NCBI GenBank assembly: GCA_963402885.1
Contig: OY727093.1
Coordinates: 30,937,409-31,001,408 of the forward strand
DNA from: Antedon bifida
Taxonomy: Eukaryota; Echinodermata; Crinoidea; Comatulida; Antedonidae
Direction: 5' to 3'
DNA: 64,000 nt
In this document: positions 12,601 to 30,451 of the stretch, in pieces
How positions within the stretch are numbered: position 1 is the stretch's first letter
How the letters are laid out: every line of letters begins with the position of its first letter
Made by a program: the position numbers and the translations under genes
Notes under the pieces: generated by a model
What the model saw: the letters and a program-made list of their open reading frames with translations, nothing else
What the model was told of the DNA's origin: nothing
Database searches by the model: none

Positions 12601-14833
12601 GCCCATATATGGACATGATGATGTCATATACTACTATATTTGGCCATATCACTACCATATTTGGGCACATTACACTTGTTTTGTCAAACTAGTTTGATAG
12701 TGTAGACAGAGCTTAAAACTGGACTGACACTACAGTGACATCTACATTGGGGTTGTTTCTGGTTTTCCCCACAGAAAAATACAGATTGTATGAACAGTAA
12801 AGAAATAGGGATAATTGGGACCACATTAAATGTTAAATGACAGTTGAATGGATTTTATCTAATTTAATGACAAAAAATTCAGTAAACAATTTTATTTAGT
12901 TATTGAATATTGAGACTAATTGACATATTCCTTTAGTTTATGGAACTGATGTTATAACTAATTAATGAATAAAAATTCATATCACCATGGAAATTATTCC
13001 AGGAGCAATGTAATCACTATGGAAACTAGAATTTTCTATTGAATGAAAGCTACCTTGCAAATTCATCCATATTTTTCTAATAAAATTCTGCAAAATTTCT
13101 TGTGTGTACACTTCCCATACAGGTAATGTACACTTCCCACACAGGTATTAATATACATACAGTAAAAACATACACTGGGTGTGAGGATAGAACTAGAATG
13201 TTTTAATAGTATTAAAATGTTTTTTCTCAATATTTCTAATATTAGCTCTATCCCAACAATCAGAGAGATTATTGATACCAGAATAAATCATAAATTGTGA
13301 TGCAAACAATTGTGATAAGATAAACTGCCTGTATATATTTAAATGTCAACAATACAGTTATTTGCATAATTATTAAAAGGGCAGCAGTTCCATGATTGTC
13401 ATGTGATAATTATCCAGACCTAGTATACTACAGTAGAAATGACAGTTAGATAATCGTTTTAAATTAATCCAGGGATGTACAGTACTGTACAGTAGCTGTA
13501 ATGAGAGAATTTGGCAATGTTTGTTTTCCATCCTAAATTTGTTCGTCTAAAGTTAAAATTTGTTAATATTTACCGGTTCCAATATGGCTTCTAAATTTCT
13601 CCTCCATACGTTCCACAAGGACTATGAGACAGTTAAGACCATGTAACGAAAGCTGAAAAGAAAAATGTTTAATTAAATTAGATAGAAGTTCTACTATACA
13701 CTCACAGAGACAATCTCAAAACAAGAGTTTAACACATTTCATTTTAGTCGTCATAAAATGATTTGCACAAGTTTTGATGAAATAGTAATGTGCTTTAAAT
13801 GGTTCGTCATTAGGGAAACCTTCGATTTGTGATAACCGATAACCTAAGACCTACGCATTATTGTGTCATTTGTTTGGTCGATGCCTGAACATAGAAAAAA
13901 AGCTGTGTTGAGGAATTGAGTAAGAAGTCCATCCTGCCTGAATATCAGTTACAATGTAACGAACAAGCTTGCGTAAAACAGCAACAATATGCGTACAGTA
14001 TTGTTAAAAGGCAAATGCTGTAAGAGTCACAATCACTTTTTTAATGGTCGGCAAAAGTTTCAGTTACATCATAATGTCCACGTTGACCATTAGAAGGTAT
14101 TGAATTACACTAACCTCCAACACGTGTGACCAGTGTTTTGACAAATAAGAATACTCTGTAGTAATTTTATACTAAAAAAACCAAAACAAAGTACCATACA
14201 ATTACTGTACCTGGCAGTATTTAACTGTGTGGTCAATACATTTGCATTGACATGTAAAGAAAAACAAACTTAGCAGCTAGTAGTAATTGTTCTTTTTTTG
14301 ACATTTTTAAATGAACTTATAACTTCTCTTGATATTCAATTTCTTTTATTTCGGAAAATCATTCTTACAAACATACAAACACAAAAAGAAAATTTGCAAA
14401 CTCTAAGCTTAAATATATAGGATACATCATTACTATTAGTATTATCATAGTCACATGGGCTATAGGAAGTGTTTTCTCGTTAAGTTTGATAACCAAAAAA
14501 AAACATATCCAATCGAACGTCAAATACTTTAATAGATGACGTACTGTTTGCTAATAAGATAAAACCGACATCAGAAACTTGGCCTTTTATTCATGTAATG
14601 TATTTTGTATGTTGAAATTTAAAACAACACCAGTATAAACATGTTTGTACCTTAAAATTACTGCTGCTGACCCATCCTACTAGGCCATCAATGAGCCTGT
14701 CAAGATTCTCGCATTTGACAGGGTTAGATTGCACCGCAAGGTACTCTTGCAGTTCCTTGCTAGCCTGAATGCGCACTTGTGTGTCGGATCTCAGAACCTT
14801 TGCCGCAATATCATCCAATGACATTTCTCCCAT
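3607..14833 (-). CDS. CLASP: CLASP (CLIP-associating protein), N-terminal TOG1 part, 8 exons
   Basis: CLASP proteins bind microtubule plus ends and kinetochores and promote rescue through TOG domains. Coding exons on the minus strand: 14833-14651, 13652-13574, 10673-10630, 8876-8820, 8322-8231, 6932-6857, 4425-4328 and 3677-3607. All have GT/AG borders and matching phases and give 233 residues. The protein starts MGEMSLDDIAAKVLRSD, and motifs such as LLGDPNSQVRDTAIN and LVEIYRHVGEKV match the first TOG domain of vertebrate CLASP1/2 along its whole length. The last visible exon ends in phase 1 after NPEF, so the gene continues left of the window. The start is the first ATG of the exon; an upstream ATG in the leader opens a five-codon uORF (MTVSP). 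Introns hold family A MITEs, a 624-bp inverted-repeat element and a 51-bp minisatellite. Family assignment is firm; CLASP1 versus CLASP2 cannot be decided. Confidence 0.93.
3991..4156 (-). mobile_element. MITE family A copy
   Basis: Has CCATATATGG followed by CCATATTTGG on the plus strand; the ends are diverged. It lies in the intron between CLASP exons 8 and 7. Confidence 0.8.
5172..5198 (-). CDS. CLASP: Candidate alternative first exon of CLASP (MASFDNEEK)
   Basis: An ATG opens nine codons, MASFDNEEK, directly followed by a strong donor (AAG|GTAAGTATA). The exit phase is 0, exactly what is needed to join the next CLASP exon (4425-4328), which follows a phase-0 exit from exon 6. It lies in the intron between those exons. 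Splicing would give a CLASP form starting inside TOG1. No homologue of the nine residues is recognised, so this rests on position, donor and phase. Confidence 0.35.
6035..6213. mobile_element. MITE family B copy 1
   Basis: Starts GGCCAATTTACACGGACGAG and ends with its near complement CTCGTCTGTGTAAATTGGCT; shares ACACGGTTTTCTGCTTACCG with the copies at 15.7 and 58.7 kb. It abuts the 624-bp MITE. Confidence 0.8.
6215..6838. mobile_element. 624-bp MITE with perfect 18-bp inverted repeats
   Basis: Ends are TACCCCTTTTACACCGCC and its exact complement, with a likely TA target duplication. The interior is rich in CCCGGGT-type motifs. A 118-codon ORF across its right half runs into CLASP exon 6 on the other strand and is not a gene. 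Its right end is 18 bp from the donor of CLASP exon 6. Confidence 0.88.
8605..8795 (+). repeat. (GAT)n-type microsatellite
   Basis: Runs of GATGAT and GTATGATGATGAT in CLASP intron 4, next to exon 4. The His/Ile/Ser-rich ORF on the minus strand is an artefact. Confidence 0.9.
9018..9300 (+). repeat. 51-bp minisatellite, about 5.5 copies
   Basis: Unit core CATAACTGTAGATTTTACCA; since 51 is divisible by 3, it produces a repetitive 104-codon minus-strand ORF with no sign of being a gene. Confidence 0.9.
9566..9716 (-). mobile_element. MITE family A copy
   Basis: Ends TAAAGCTCTGTCTACACTAT and GTGTAGACAAAGCTTA; internal CCATATATGG and CCATATTTGG. Confidence 0.85.
11103..11339 (-). mobile_element. 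MITE family A copy, enlarged
   Basis: 237 bp, longer than usual because the central ATGGACATGATGAT section is duplicated and ACCATATTTGGG units are repeated. Confidence 0.8.
11821..11923 (-). mobile_element. tRNA-derived SINE copy with damaged A box
   Basis: The copy matches the one at 16.5 kb, including the B box GGTTCAATCC, but lacks about 15 bp over the A box, so it is probably inactive. Confidence 0.7.
12552..12716 (-). mobile_element. MITE family A copy, well preserved
   Basis: TTAAGCTCTGTCTACACTAT to TAGTGTAGACAGAGCTTAA with TTAA at both borders; in CLASP intron 2. Confidence 0.9.
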
Positions 14834-14890
14834 CGTAACTCTCGTTCAGAATCACGTTCACAGCAAAATTAAGGACTTACTGTCATTCTT
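14834..14890 (-). other. CLASP: CLASP 5' UTR part of first coding exon, with short uORF
   Basis: An acceptor (T-rich tract ending ACAG) lies just upstream at 14891. The 57-nt leader between it and the start codon holds ATGACAGTAAGTCCTTAA, a five-codon uORF. The acceptor implies at least one upstream non-coding exon. Confidence 0.55.
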
Positions 14891-15634
14891 CTGTAAAAAA
14901 AAGGAAACATATTTGTAAAGAAATTACTTTTTTTTTCGTAATCAGTAGCTACTGTATAATACAGTAACTGTAATACACTATAATAACAAGTACAATTCTC
15001 TGGAGGTATGGATACAAAATTGGGAGGGGGAAGATTATTATTTCCGTATATCCTCGAAATAATCCCACTTTAGGTCTAATCCCTATGTCTGATTTCACAA
15101 ACAGGCATATCCCTGGGTATAGTCCCACTATTGACTTTTGGTCTGGATGTACTGTAGTCCTGACTCTCTCTCTATCCAGTTCAAATGGGTTTTTACAAGA
15201 AATGCTTACCATACCAATCATTTTTCCTGAACCAGGGTGTCCCCTGGTATATAGTAGTCCCACCCCCTAAAGTCAGCCCAATTTTGTGTTCTAGCGGGAT
15301 GGGATTATACCATAATAGGATAGAATAGGATATACGGTATTTAATAATGGAATTGAAAATGACCCAATTCATTTGCGTCACATTAGGGGTAGGATTATAT
15401 GGTATGGTTAAATCTGTAGTCAAATGCGGTCTCTCTAATGATGCTCACATTGTTTTAGTCATTATACAAAGTCAATACTAATGGGTCTCGTGTTGCATTT
15501 CAAGCAGTCTCTCTTGTATAGATTATTAATTCATGTTATCTACACTATGTTTAATCAGTAATGTATATCAAACGTTAAAACATTACAAATAGGAAAGGCA
15601 AACATTACAGGGTAGCAAATCTGTGTCACTCACA

Positions 15635-15810
15635 AAGCCAATTTACACAGACTAAAAATATAGAATCTCTATTTTTTCTTATGACCGTTTACCTACACAC
15701 AACACGAAGCAGACGGTCTGTTTCCACTCAAGATAGAACCAGATTGTACATGGAAAAAGCTACGCGGTTTTCCGCTTACCGTTACCATTCATCTGTGTAA
15801 ATTTGCCTTT
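15635..15810. mobile_element. MITE family B copy 2
   Basis: Has AGCCAATTTACACAGAC at the left and CTGTGTAAATTTGCC at the right, with the shared internal CGGTTTTCCGCTTACCG. It lies in the first CLASP intron. Confidence 0.75.
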
Positions 15811-16510
15811 AATCTTAATTGAGACAAAAGATTGTCATTCAATGAAAATGTTATTAACATTATAATTTATTATTGTATAAATTTCAATATGGAATTGGTT
15901 CAAAATACACTTCTCTGAAAATACTGAACAGTACATAGTACTGTACATTATACCTGTACATTATTAGCTACAAAATTAATGACAAACAATATGAAACATA
16001 AATTCATAAATTACATCCAAGGATATACAGTAGCATCATGAAACCATAATATAGGTCTACACTACAGTATGCAACACAAATGTTGCCATTTTGTTCGGTT
16101 AAACTTACTTTACCATTTGATATATTCCTTAGTATAATTTGAAACTCTATAAATACAAACACTAACAACAATACCTTAAAAAGTCCCAAAGCAATGAATG
16201 ACTTATTAAAGCTGGCAAGGCTCTGTTTTCACTCCTTAATGACTTGTTACAATAGTTGTTTTGTATCAATCAATTGTTACGGCTCTCTATTGTGTTGTTA
16301 ACTGTCAAAGTGGACAGTTGGGTGCATATAAGGCAAGCTTTGAATTCATTGCATGATATCATTAGCCTTGGAAACATATCATTCACATGAGATGAGGATT
16401 TCTTGCACAATTACTTTTTAAAAATTTAACAAAATTATTAGAAATTAATAGTACTGCACTATCAATACAGACTAGATACAGAGAGCTATATAATATAGTT
16501 GTCTCAATTG

Positions 16511-16628
16511 AGGGGTAGGGAGTGGAGTTGAAAAAGTTGTGAGGTACAACCTTGGGACTAGGTCAGGATTGAACCCCGGACCTTGGGATTGGAAGGCAAG
16601 CATGTTAACCACCTAGCTACAGCTCCAC
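16511..16628 (-). mobile_element. tRNA-derived SINE, most complete copy
   Basis: The minus strand reads an A-box-like TAGCTAGGTGGTTAA (16605-16619) and a perfect B box GGTTCAATCC within 16561-16575, the RNA polymerase III promoter of a tRNA-like head. It shares about 100 bp with the copy at 11.8 kb. Confidence 0.75.
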
Positions 16629-17900
16629 TGTTTTGTTGTTGAATTTGTGATCTTTTGAGCTTTAACAACATGTTGGGAGAGTTTCCGGTTTTCACAGAGT
16701 TTGATTTTGGGATAATAGTATCTATATTGTACACACAATGTCAACTTTCCAACATGATAAATAAATTAAGGTTTTTATCAACTTTTAAAAGATTGTATGT
16801 TAGATATCATATTATTAGAAAGTCAGACTTTAAATTTCTACTATTAATTATTCTTTCAGAAAGCAATGGAACCAAGATGTTATCATCAGATGGGATATCC
16901 AGTAAAAAGAATGACTAAGGCCAAAAGTAAAGTAGTTATAGAGTCACACATTCTAATTAATGAATAGATGAGAGGTGAGACATCTCCAGAATGCCAAATC
17001 TCTAAAGAATGTATGTCACACATAACAATACCATAATTAAATTGCAACATTAACTAAAAAACATTCAACAAAAAGTGTCAAGGTTTCATATTTACATTTT
17101 TAATGTAAAATGTTGTACTGTCACCCTGAGCATGAACCTACCAGTCACAATTACATGGAATTTACTCATATAATTATAACTTCATGGTTAGATTTCAATA
17201 TATACTTTATTATATTTTATTTGTAGCTAGGCCTAGACCAGGGAAGAGTGTTCCTGGCCTAGACCAACTGCTACCTGGACCGCTGATCATTTCTCTGTAT
17301 TTACAGTCATTTTAAATGTTTTTGTTATAAAGTAAAGTTGAAAGACAACTTTATGATTTATGATGGTATAAAGAACATTGAAACTGATTGATGGACTGGA
17401 GTAGTAGCACTTCAACAATAAACTAATTTAATTTAACTAATAAGAACAAAGTACAGTGTAATTAAGTTTAATTAGCATGTAAATAATTATAAACAACTGT
17501 CATTAATTAATTAATTAATTGTGACATGTGTGTGGCTAGATAGAGGCCAACAAACAGTTAGTACACTGTACAGTCAGTATAGTATTTAGGCCAAGTTGTA
17601 GTTAGTGATGTATCATGTTCAATCAAAAATTTGTTTCAAAACCTGTAATAAAATACTCAGTCTTATGATGCAGACTAGGCACACGGTCTAGGCCTATGCC
17701 TAGACAATGTGTCCGCAAAAAAAGCGCGGTTACCACGATCATAAAGAGGTCGAGCAAGCGTGACACTCTAGCTGAGAGAGGGCTGCTGCCACATCGTTGG
17801 TATTATTGGTTTGGTGGTGGTGTAATTCCAAGATAAACATCCGACTTTCAATGCAATGCTTTTCTTGCCACTCGCCATTAATTGCCATGTTCATACCTAC

Positions 17901-18010
17901 CTTATTTAAAGATTAAAATGATGCAATATAGTTATAGTATAAATCCTAAATAATGCTTGCAAATCTTATGTGTTGACTAATTTATTTCATTTTGTCGATT
18001 CCGCCATCTT
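17901..18010 (-). promoter_or_regulatory. CLASP: Candidate non-coding first exon of CLASP
   Basis: On the minus strand a consensus donor (AAG|GTAGGTATG) lies at 17895-17900. Just upstream of the inferred exon is AAGATGGCGG, a YY1-type element in the orientation usual near transcription starts. This suits the upstream exon that the acceptor at 14891 requires. Its 5' end is a guess; transcript data would fix it. Confidence 0.4.
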
Positions 18011-18050
18011 ATGTGTGTACATTTCAAATATGTGACGTCATACGTCAGAT
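18000..18050 (-). promoter_or_regulatory. Candidate CLASP promoter: YY1-type motif plus CRE
   Basis: The plus strand reads CCGCCATCTT at 18001-18010 (YY1 consensus) and TGACGTCA at 18033-18040 (perfect CRE palindrome), followed by a second CRE-like ACGTCAG. Relative to minus-strand transcription the CRE lies upstream of the YY1 site, a usual core-promoter arrangement. The motifs are seen directly; promoter function is inference. Confidence 0.4.
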
Positions 18051-19360
18051 TGCACGCTTCAATGCCCTTTGCAAAAATAATAAAATTGGGGGATATCGTA
18101 CGTAAAGAATGAATTTACGTATATAACGATACATTTTTAATTTTCAACATAAATCTATTAATTTCATACTTTATATTGGATTAAAGTGTCTAATCGATAA
18201 ATATGTTGCCGAAAGTATTTTTTAAATAAATTAGACCCTTATATACTAGGTCTAGTTATTGTTCAAACGAATAATACCATAGCTACTTTTTTTTATTCTA
18301 GCCGCGCCTAATAACTATTTTAATCCAATGTAAAATAATAAAATATACAATATTAATTTTTTAATAAATTTTATTACATAAGTACCAATGTTTTGATTCA
18401 TTTTTGTATGTATGTGACTAATTGACTAAAACAAATACACAAGGTAAAGTTACGTTTAGCTAGCTATTACATTTAACGCAAATTAAATGAATGGACATTT
18501 TAAAATTAAGATTAATGTCGGTAAAATATAAAAGTTCAAACTAGCATTTAATTTCTGCTTTTATCCTTTTTTTGGTGGTAAACTTACAAATATGAACTGA
18601 AAGTAGAAGTGAAAAATGATGAATATTTTGAAAAAAAACAACAGACCAATTATATGATGATGACGGTGATGATGTCATGATAGAGAAATAATGATTTTAA
18701 AAATGTTGCTGAATATTATCGATGATTACACTGACATGATTGTGATAATAATGATTATAAATTTGACGAGAAATAATGATTTTAAGAATGTTGATGATTG
18801 TAATAATAATGATATTATATATATTTGACGGATTACGACGGACGTTTCGAGTTCCAGCAAAGAATGTATTGTTTTCTCATGCTGCCAGGCAAAGATCTAT
18901 ACGGTATTCTAGAATTAAATTGAGGGCGCTATATCAATTTCAAGTCCTATCAGAGAAATCAGTTGAGAGAGTGCACAAAAAGTACAAGTAGTACATACAG
19001 TATGGAAATAGATAAAAATCGATGGATATTAAACATCGATATTTCTGTCAGCCTGAAAATATAATTTAAAAAAACAGGAAATATACGAGAAACGAAGCAG
19101 GTGAATACAATATATGCTTTGGTTGACAAGTTTAAATTGATGGATAAGAGAAAGAAAAGTGGAAATTGAGGCAATTATGATGAATTTGTGATGGTATATT
19201 CTATGATCACTTATTCATAATCAGATATGGCATTATACGATTCATTAGCTCTATAAAAATCGTAATTTCTTACAGAAATTACATTAAAAAATATAATCAG
19301 TTATCATTCAGTGAATATAAGGTTCATCGCAAAAAGCTTGCTTTCTCGGGGAAAGTCATT

Positions 19361-19489
19361 GCACAATGCATGGTGGGAATTGGTTTGGGTGCAAGTGTAT
19401 CAACGCATGCATACAAACAACAAATCATGTATGTACGAGTCGTGACGTTTGCTCCCAAACCCTTCCCACCATGCATCGCGCACGCTATT
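19361..19489. repeat. Inverted repeat with ZNF143/Staf-like sites
   Basis: Arms of about 35 bp (left TGCACAATGCATGGTGGGAA; right TTCCCACCATGCATCGCG) surround a loop of about 60 bp. The right arm matches the Staf/ZNF143 consensus at every position; the left has one mismatch. Confidence 0.6.
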
Positions 19490-20996
19490 TTCGATGATAA
19501 AAAGATGTGACACAACAAAATAACACACAGTACACAGTTAGTTGCCAATCGCTTAATATTATAATTTAGCTTTTTCATAGTAATGCCAGTACTGTTAACA
19601 ATTCATTCAATTAATAACTTTGGCTACTTAAATATACAATAACCAAAACCTCATTAATACAGTAATATTAGATCAATAAAACATAATAATGTTCTACAAC
19701 TAATGAGCATTTGCTATCCATTTGCGAAGCAAAAGCTAAATATTATGTAATACCCAAAGTTTTCAAATCAACTGAAATCATTCCTATATATTATTAGTTA
19801 TTTACTTTTTTGGTTTTAATTATTAATATTTACATTTTAATTTAGCATTTCTAAATTTCAGATTTTAAAAAGTGAGTTGACTTTAATTATACCAATACAA
19901 ATATAGCAATGTAATGAAAATTAAATTCGAACAAATTAAAAATAAATAAATAAATTACAAAAAAAAATTGTGCTTATTTAAATTTGAATACAAATAACTA
20001 TGTTTACATTAAAGCTGTATTTATATTGTTGATATAACTGCCAGGTCAAAGGTCATTTGGCATATTTCCAAACTTTAAATAGGTTTATTATACATGTGAT
20101 AGATACAGTACACTGTAGTCTACAATATAACACATTTGCTACCTTTTCGTTTTTACGACACACCGTGCAGGTACGTACTTATCAAGTCAAAAGATCATTC
20201 TGCACATGCTCACATGTTTCTGAGCGTGTGCAGAATTAATTTTTTATCTCAATAAGAACATTCGTAATAACGAAGGTGGTTTTTCTTTTTTATTACAGTA
20301 GATATTGGATCTGTTAATAATGTTGAAAGGGTAAAAATGTGATCAAGTTTTAAATTAAATTTTAAATCAAAATGTTAATTTATGAAAGAATTCACATAAT
20401 AATATTCAACTTCTGTGCCTTTCATAAACAAATTTATAAATAATAGTTGGGTTGACCACCAAGACAGTAATATATAATAATAATATATTAATCCATAAAA
20501 CAAACAAAAATTATAAATATAACATTTATATACAACTGTACATATTCATCACAATTGTCAGCTTTCGATTGCTAAATTTAATAATTCAATGAGATGTTTC
20601 AATTGATTCAATTTGATTTATATTTATTCTTTTTTAGGGGAATTATTTAATAATTTAGATTAATGTTGAAATGGCTTATATAAACCAAATTTGTATATAA
20701 ATAGCAATCAACCAAGCTAGCAGTAAAGTTAATAACACCACATGTGTACTACTTTTTAATGCATGTTGTATACACTAGTGTTTACAACTATCGGCACCTT
20801 GAAACGACTTATAAACGTAACATGTTTGGATCCATTTTTGGCATTAAATTGTAAGATAAGAATCAGAACTTATTAAGAAATTTTGACAATTATTTTGTTG
20901 TACATTTATGCAATTCTGTATATGCACTGTAAACATTGTCATGCCTTAGTAGCAATATCGACAATGGTAACAGAAAATTGTGCAGGCTCTAATATC

Positions 20997-21276
20997 TTAA
21001 GCTCTGTCTACACTATCAAACTAGTTTGACAAAAAAGGTGTGATGTTGCCCAAATATGGTAGTGATGTGTCCAAATATGGTAGTGATATGACATCATCAT
21101 GTCCATATATGGGCACATCACATGTTTTTGTCACATAAAGTTTGATAATTCAACAGTTATTAGTTTCTATCAATGGTAAAAACAATACAATAAAAAAAGT
21201 GGTAATATATAACAATAGAACAATAGCATTAATAGAGGATCTTGCTCTAGTGTAGTGATAGTGTAGACAAGGCTAA
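20997..21276 (+). mobile_element. MITE family A copy with about 100 bp inserted near the right end
   Basis: The left part is intact to CATAAAGTTTGATA (near 21,150). About 100 bp of AT-rich sequence follows before the right end TAGTGTAGACAAGGCTAA. Confidence 0.75.
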
Positions 21277-22108
21277 AAAACATCTTCTAACGGATTAATG
21301 TTGATGTTTTAAACAAATAATGTGCGTGCTAGGATATTTAGTTTACGACTCTAAACGCTACAAAATAACCAATCTACCGCAGCATGATAGTGTGAACAAC
21401 AATACGTGAGTGCAACATTAACTAAGGCATTAGTCTAGCTACTGTAACTTCGCAGCATTTATATCATTAGCACTTGGAATGGTCTACTTGCACATATTTG
21501 TTCAGCTTCCTTTCCACGCCCCTGTACACTCTTCGCAGCCTTCTGATTGGCTAAACTCTTCCATGGACATTATGTTTAACTTCGCCCATTACCAAACTGT
21601 TACACAATAACAAAATCAACCAACCAGAATAAAATACTCAGTCAGATAATGAGGATGGTTCAATCATAGAGTTTAATATTTATATTATAGAAAAATAAGT
21701 TAGGATTTCTTCATGTTTAGATAAAAACAACTCCTTGGTTAGGTCAAATGATATACATGACTGAACAACTTGTTCTGATTGGTTAGATAGCTGAAATTGA
21801 TTAACAGACCATGGAAGTATTATTTTATACCTCCATGGTTAGACATTGAGAAGGAATCGACACACACTGTCTATCCTGAAAAGGTAGCGCATCAACCAGC
21901 TATATTCCCTTACATACATACTTTTGAAAATTCCAAACTCTTCTGGAAACCAAATTGATAACCTTACATTATGTACCTCAGTCCGACAGCTTCGGTGTGC
22001 CTCATCCTATTACACTTATAACCCTCATTGGAAAATACAGTTGAATCAATTCATACAAATTGAATGGAACCATATCTACTACCGACTCCTCGACTTCATC
22101 TAAGGAAA

Positions 22109-27711
<5,603 letters not shown>

Positions 27712-27871
27712 TGAACTCAATCAAACAGTTTCTGAAAGTAAATAAATACATACCAGATTGTTAGATCATAATTAACAGAAAGTGCAAGTGAAATTGCAGC
27801 AATTATCTAGAAAGAATACATATTTCAAATTACAGAATATTAATATTATGGTAATTTGTGTTTGTTTGTTC

Positions 27872-28108
27872 TAAAGCTCTGTCTACACTATTAAAGTCAT
27901 TTGACAAAAAAAGTGTGATGTGTCCAAATATGGTACAGTAGTGATATACTGTACCCAAATATAGTAGTGATTATAAATGTGATGTGCCCATATATGGACA
28001 TGATGATGTGATATCACTGATATCACATCATCATGTCCAAATATGGGCACATCACATTTTTTGTCACATAAAGTTTGATAGTGTTATTACAGTTATAAAC
28101 AGAGCATA
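27872..28108 (+). mobile_element. MITE family A copy, head-to-head compound
   Basis: Contains both the CCATATATGGACATGATGAT and the ATCATCATGTCCAAATATGG arms around TGATATCACTGATATCA, forming a long central palindrome (about 27,978-28,059). Confidence 0.8.
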
Positions 28109-28959
28109 AAAGCATTTCTTAAACTTTGATCGCTATAGAAACTTAATGTACTGCAGTTCTAAAATGTATGGAACTGAATGAATTGATCAATTCTATTATG
28201 CAGTGGCAAAAGCCTTCATAATGATCCCAAGAGAGATTTGCTAGAATAGTCACTAAGATAGTATTTCATATAACGCTAATTAATAAGTACAGTACATTTA
28301 ATACTACATTAGTAACCTGTAAATCATTGTATTAGTACACTTGCCATTTTTAACAATACAAAACAAGGTTCATATATTTATACAGCTTTTACAGTTTTAT
28401 GTACTGTATATCCAACTCATAGCAAGCTAATAGAAATACTGCAAAGCAAGCCCTGTACATTTTAGCATAAATTGAATATACTAATTTAATAAATATTGAC
28501 ACAGTACGGTATTCACAATGAAAGGGATTTACAGTATACTGGCTTTATTCATTTTGAAATATAAAAGCAGCCTGAAACAGGCAAAATGCGTGTATACTGA
28601 ATTACGCTTGAATACTGAGGTAGAATCATAGAAATGTGTGTGTTGTACAAGCGTATTATTGCCTTTAATAATAACAGCATTGTCTATGGATGTGATAACA
28701 TGAATAATAAAAAAAAAGAAATTGGAAGTCTCAGTGTTCTCACTAAAACAAGAAAATAAAATACTGTAGTTTCTCAAAGTAAGAAGAAAGGTATTAGTAG
28801 TCATAGAAATTTCATTTTTTATACATTTTATATCATATATATTTATATATATGTATAATTTGTATGTTATGCATGCCTTCAATAATAACACCATTGTCAA
28901 TGATGAAAATAATAAATTGTAATAGCAAATTTAAATTGGGAGTCATATTAACACAAGTA

Positions 28960-29006
28960 CTTCTTTTTTTGTCACTTGAAGTTTGATAGTGTGGACAGAG
29001 CTTTAC
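28960..29006 (+). mobile_element. MITE family A right-end fragment
   Basis: Only TTTTTTTGTCACTTGAAGTT to TGGACAGAGCTTTA remains. Confidence 0.65.
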
Positions 29007-29286
29007 AGTGTACAGTACGATAGCTGTTTGTAGCATTGTGTCAGCAATTGAAAAATAATAAATCTGAGGCATAATGTCTAAAGCTAAATTAAGCATATCT
29101 GTGTGAAACCATTGCTGTGTGAAACAACAACAGAGCAGATTAAATATTTAAATTGTCATATTTATTAAATTTTATACTTGTTGGTTTAGAATAAAGGATT
29201 GCTAAACACCACAAATCTCTGCAAAACCTACAAAAACCCATAGCAAACCAAACCTTAACAAGTTATTGAATACGTACTGTACACTT

Positions 29287-29468
29287 TATAAAGCTGTCTA
29301 CACTATCAGATTTTATGTGACAACACAATGATGTCATATCACTTCCATATTTAGGCATATCACTACCATATTAAGGCATATCACAACCATATTTAGGCAT
29401 ATCACAACCATATTTAGGCACATCACACTTTTTTTGTCAAACTAGTTTGATAGTGTAGATAGAGCTTA
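29287..29468 (-). mobile_element. MITE family A copy with four tandem units
   Basis: Four units of the type ACCATATTTAGGCATATCAC; the A replacing G destroys the CC(A/T)6GG match in these. Confidence 0.85.
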
Positions 29469-30451
29469 AGAAAACAAGATACTTTATAATCTTTAAATTA
29501 ATTTAAGATAAGAGCAAGGACAATTTACAGTAGTCAGTTTTCTAATATGTATCCAAGATTAACATATTTTAATCAAATAATAACCGTTTTATGAATTTTA
29601 TCTGCCGAACGAAAGTATAATATATTCTTAATCAATATCAAGCCATGCATTACAACGCTGTGGCTTTATTGCCTCAGGCAACAGAGAAATAATTGCGCAC
29701 AGGGTGGAGTGCAAGTTAGTTGTTACGGTTCACTAATTTACCAACATTGTCATACTCCAATAATAACAAGGGGTTTTAACAAATACCAGATTATGAATCA
29801 AGAATAAATAAAATAATTTACTGTAGTGTAGCCTAGTGATTCATAACTAAAATGAAATTTACATCAAGAAAAACTTTAATAAACAATAAATACACAGGCC
29901 AAGGTGTACATACAGTATTTAGATACATTACATGTTCATGAATGGTTTTCTATTAATGAAATTTAAGACAAGTTTAGGCCTAATAATAATACTAATAATT
30001 AGGCCTAATACTTAGGGCCTAGGCCTAAGCCTTTAAATTCAATTAGAAGAATGAATTAATGAATGAGAATAAATCATTCTAGCCTATTATATTATTGTTA
30101 ATAATTAGGCTAGGCCTATGTTTTGGCCTAAAAATATGAATTAGTAATTATTATAAGCTAGCCTCTAGAAGGTACAGTATTTTAAATTAAGATGGCATGG
30201 CTAGGCCTACTCGCAGTAAAGTAGGTCAAGTCCGACTGTGACTCATCAGCCTACCTAGCCTAGGCTATAGCAAGTTAAGTTCGGCCAAGCAGGTGGTACG
30301 GCGGCGATGAGAGGCCTAAGCTAAAAGCCCAGGCCTCCTGACCGAAAGGTGTACAATTCAATCGGTTAAAAATGTCAAAAATAACACACATGTATGTTTA
30401 TAAAAGCATTATCAAGTAGTTAACAAGTTACTTAATTTATAAACAACTTAC

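Larger units (their letters stand above)
18051..22108. other. Intergenic, CLASP to BTBD10
   Basis: AT-rich with no convincing exon. It holds the ZNF143-like inverted repeat and one family A MITE. Small ORFs have no domain or codon support. Confidence 0.6.
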
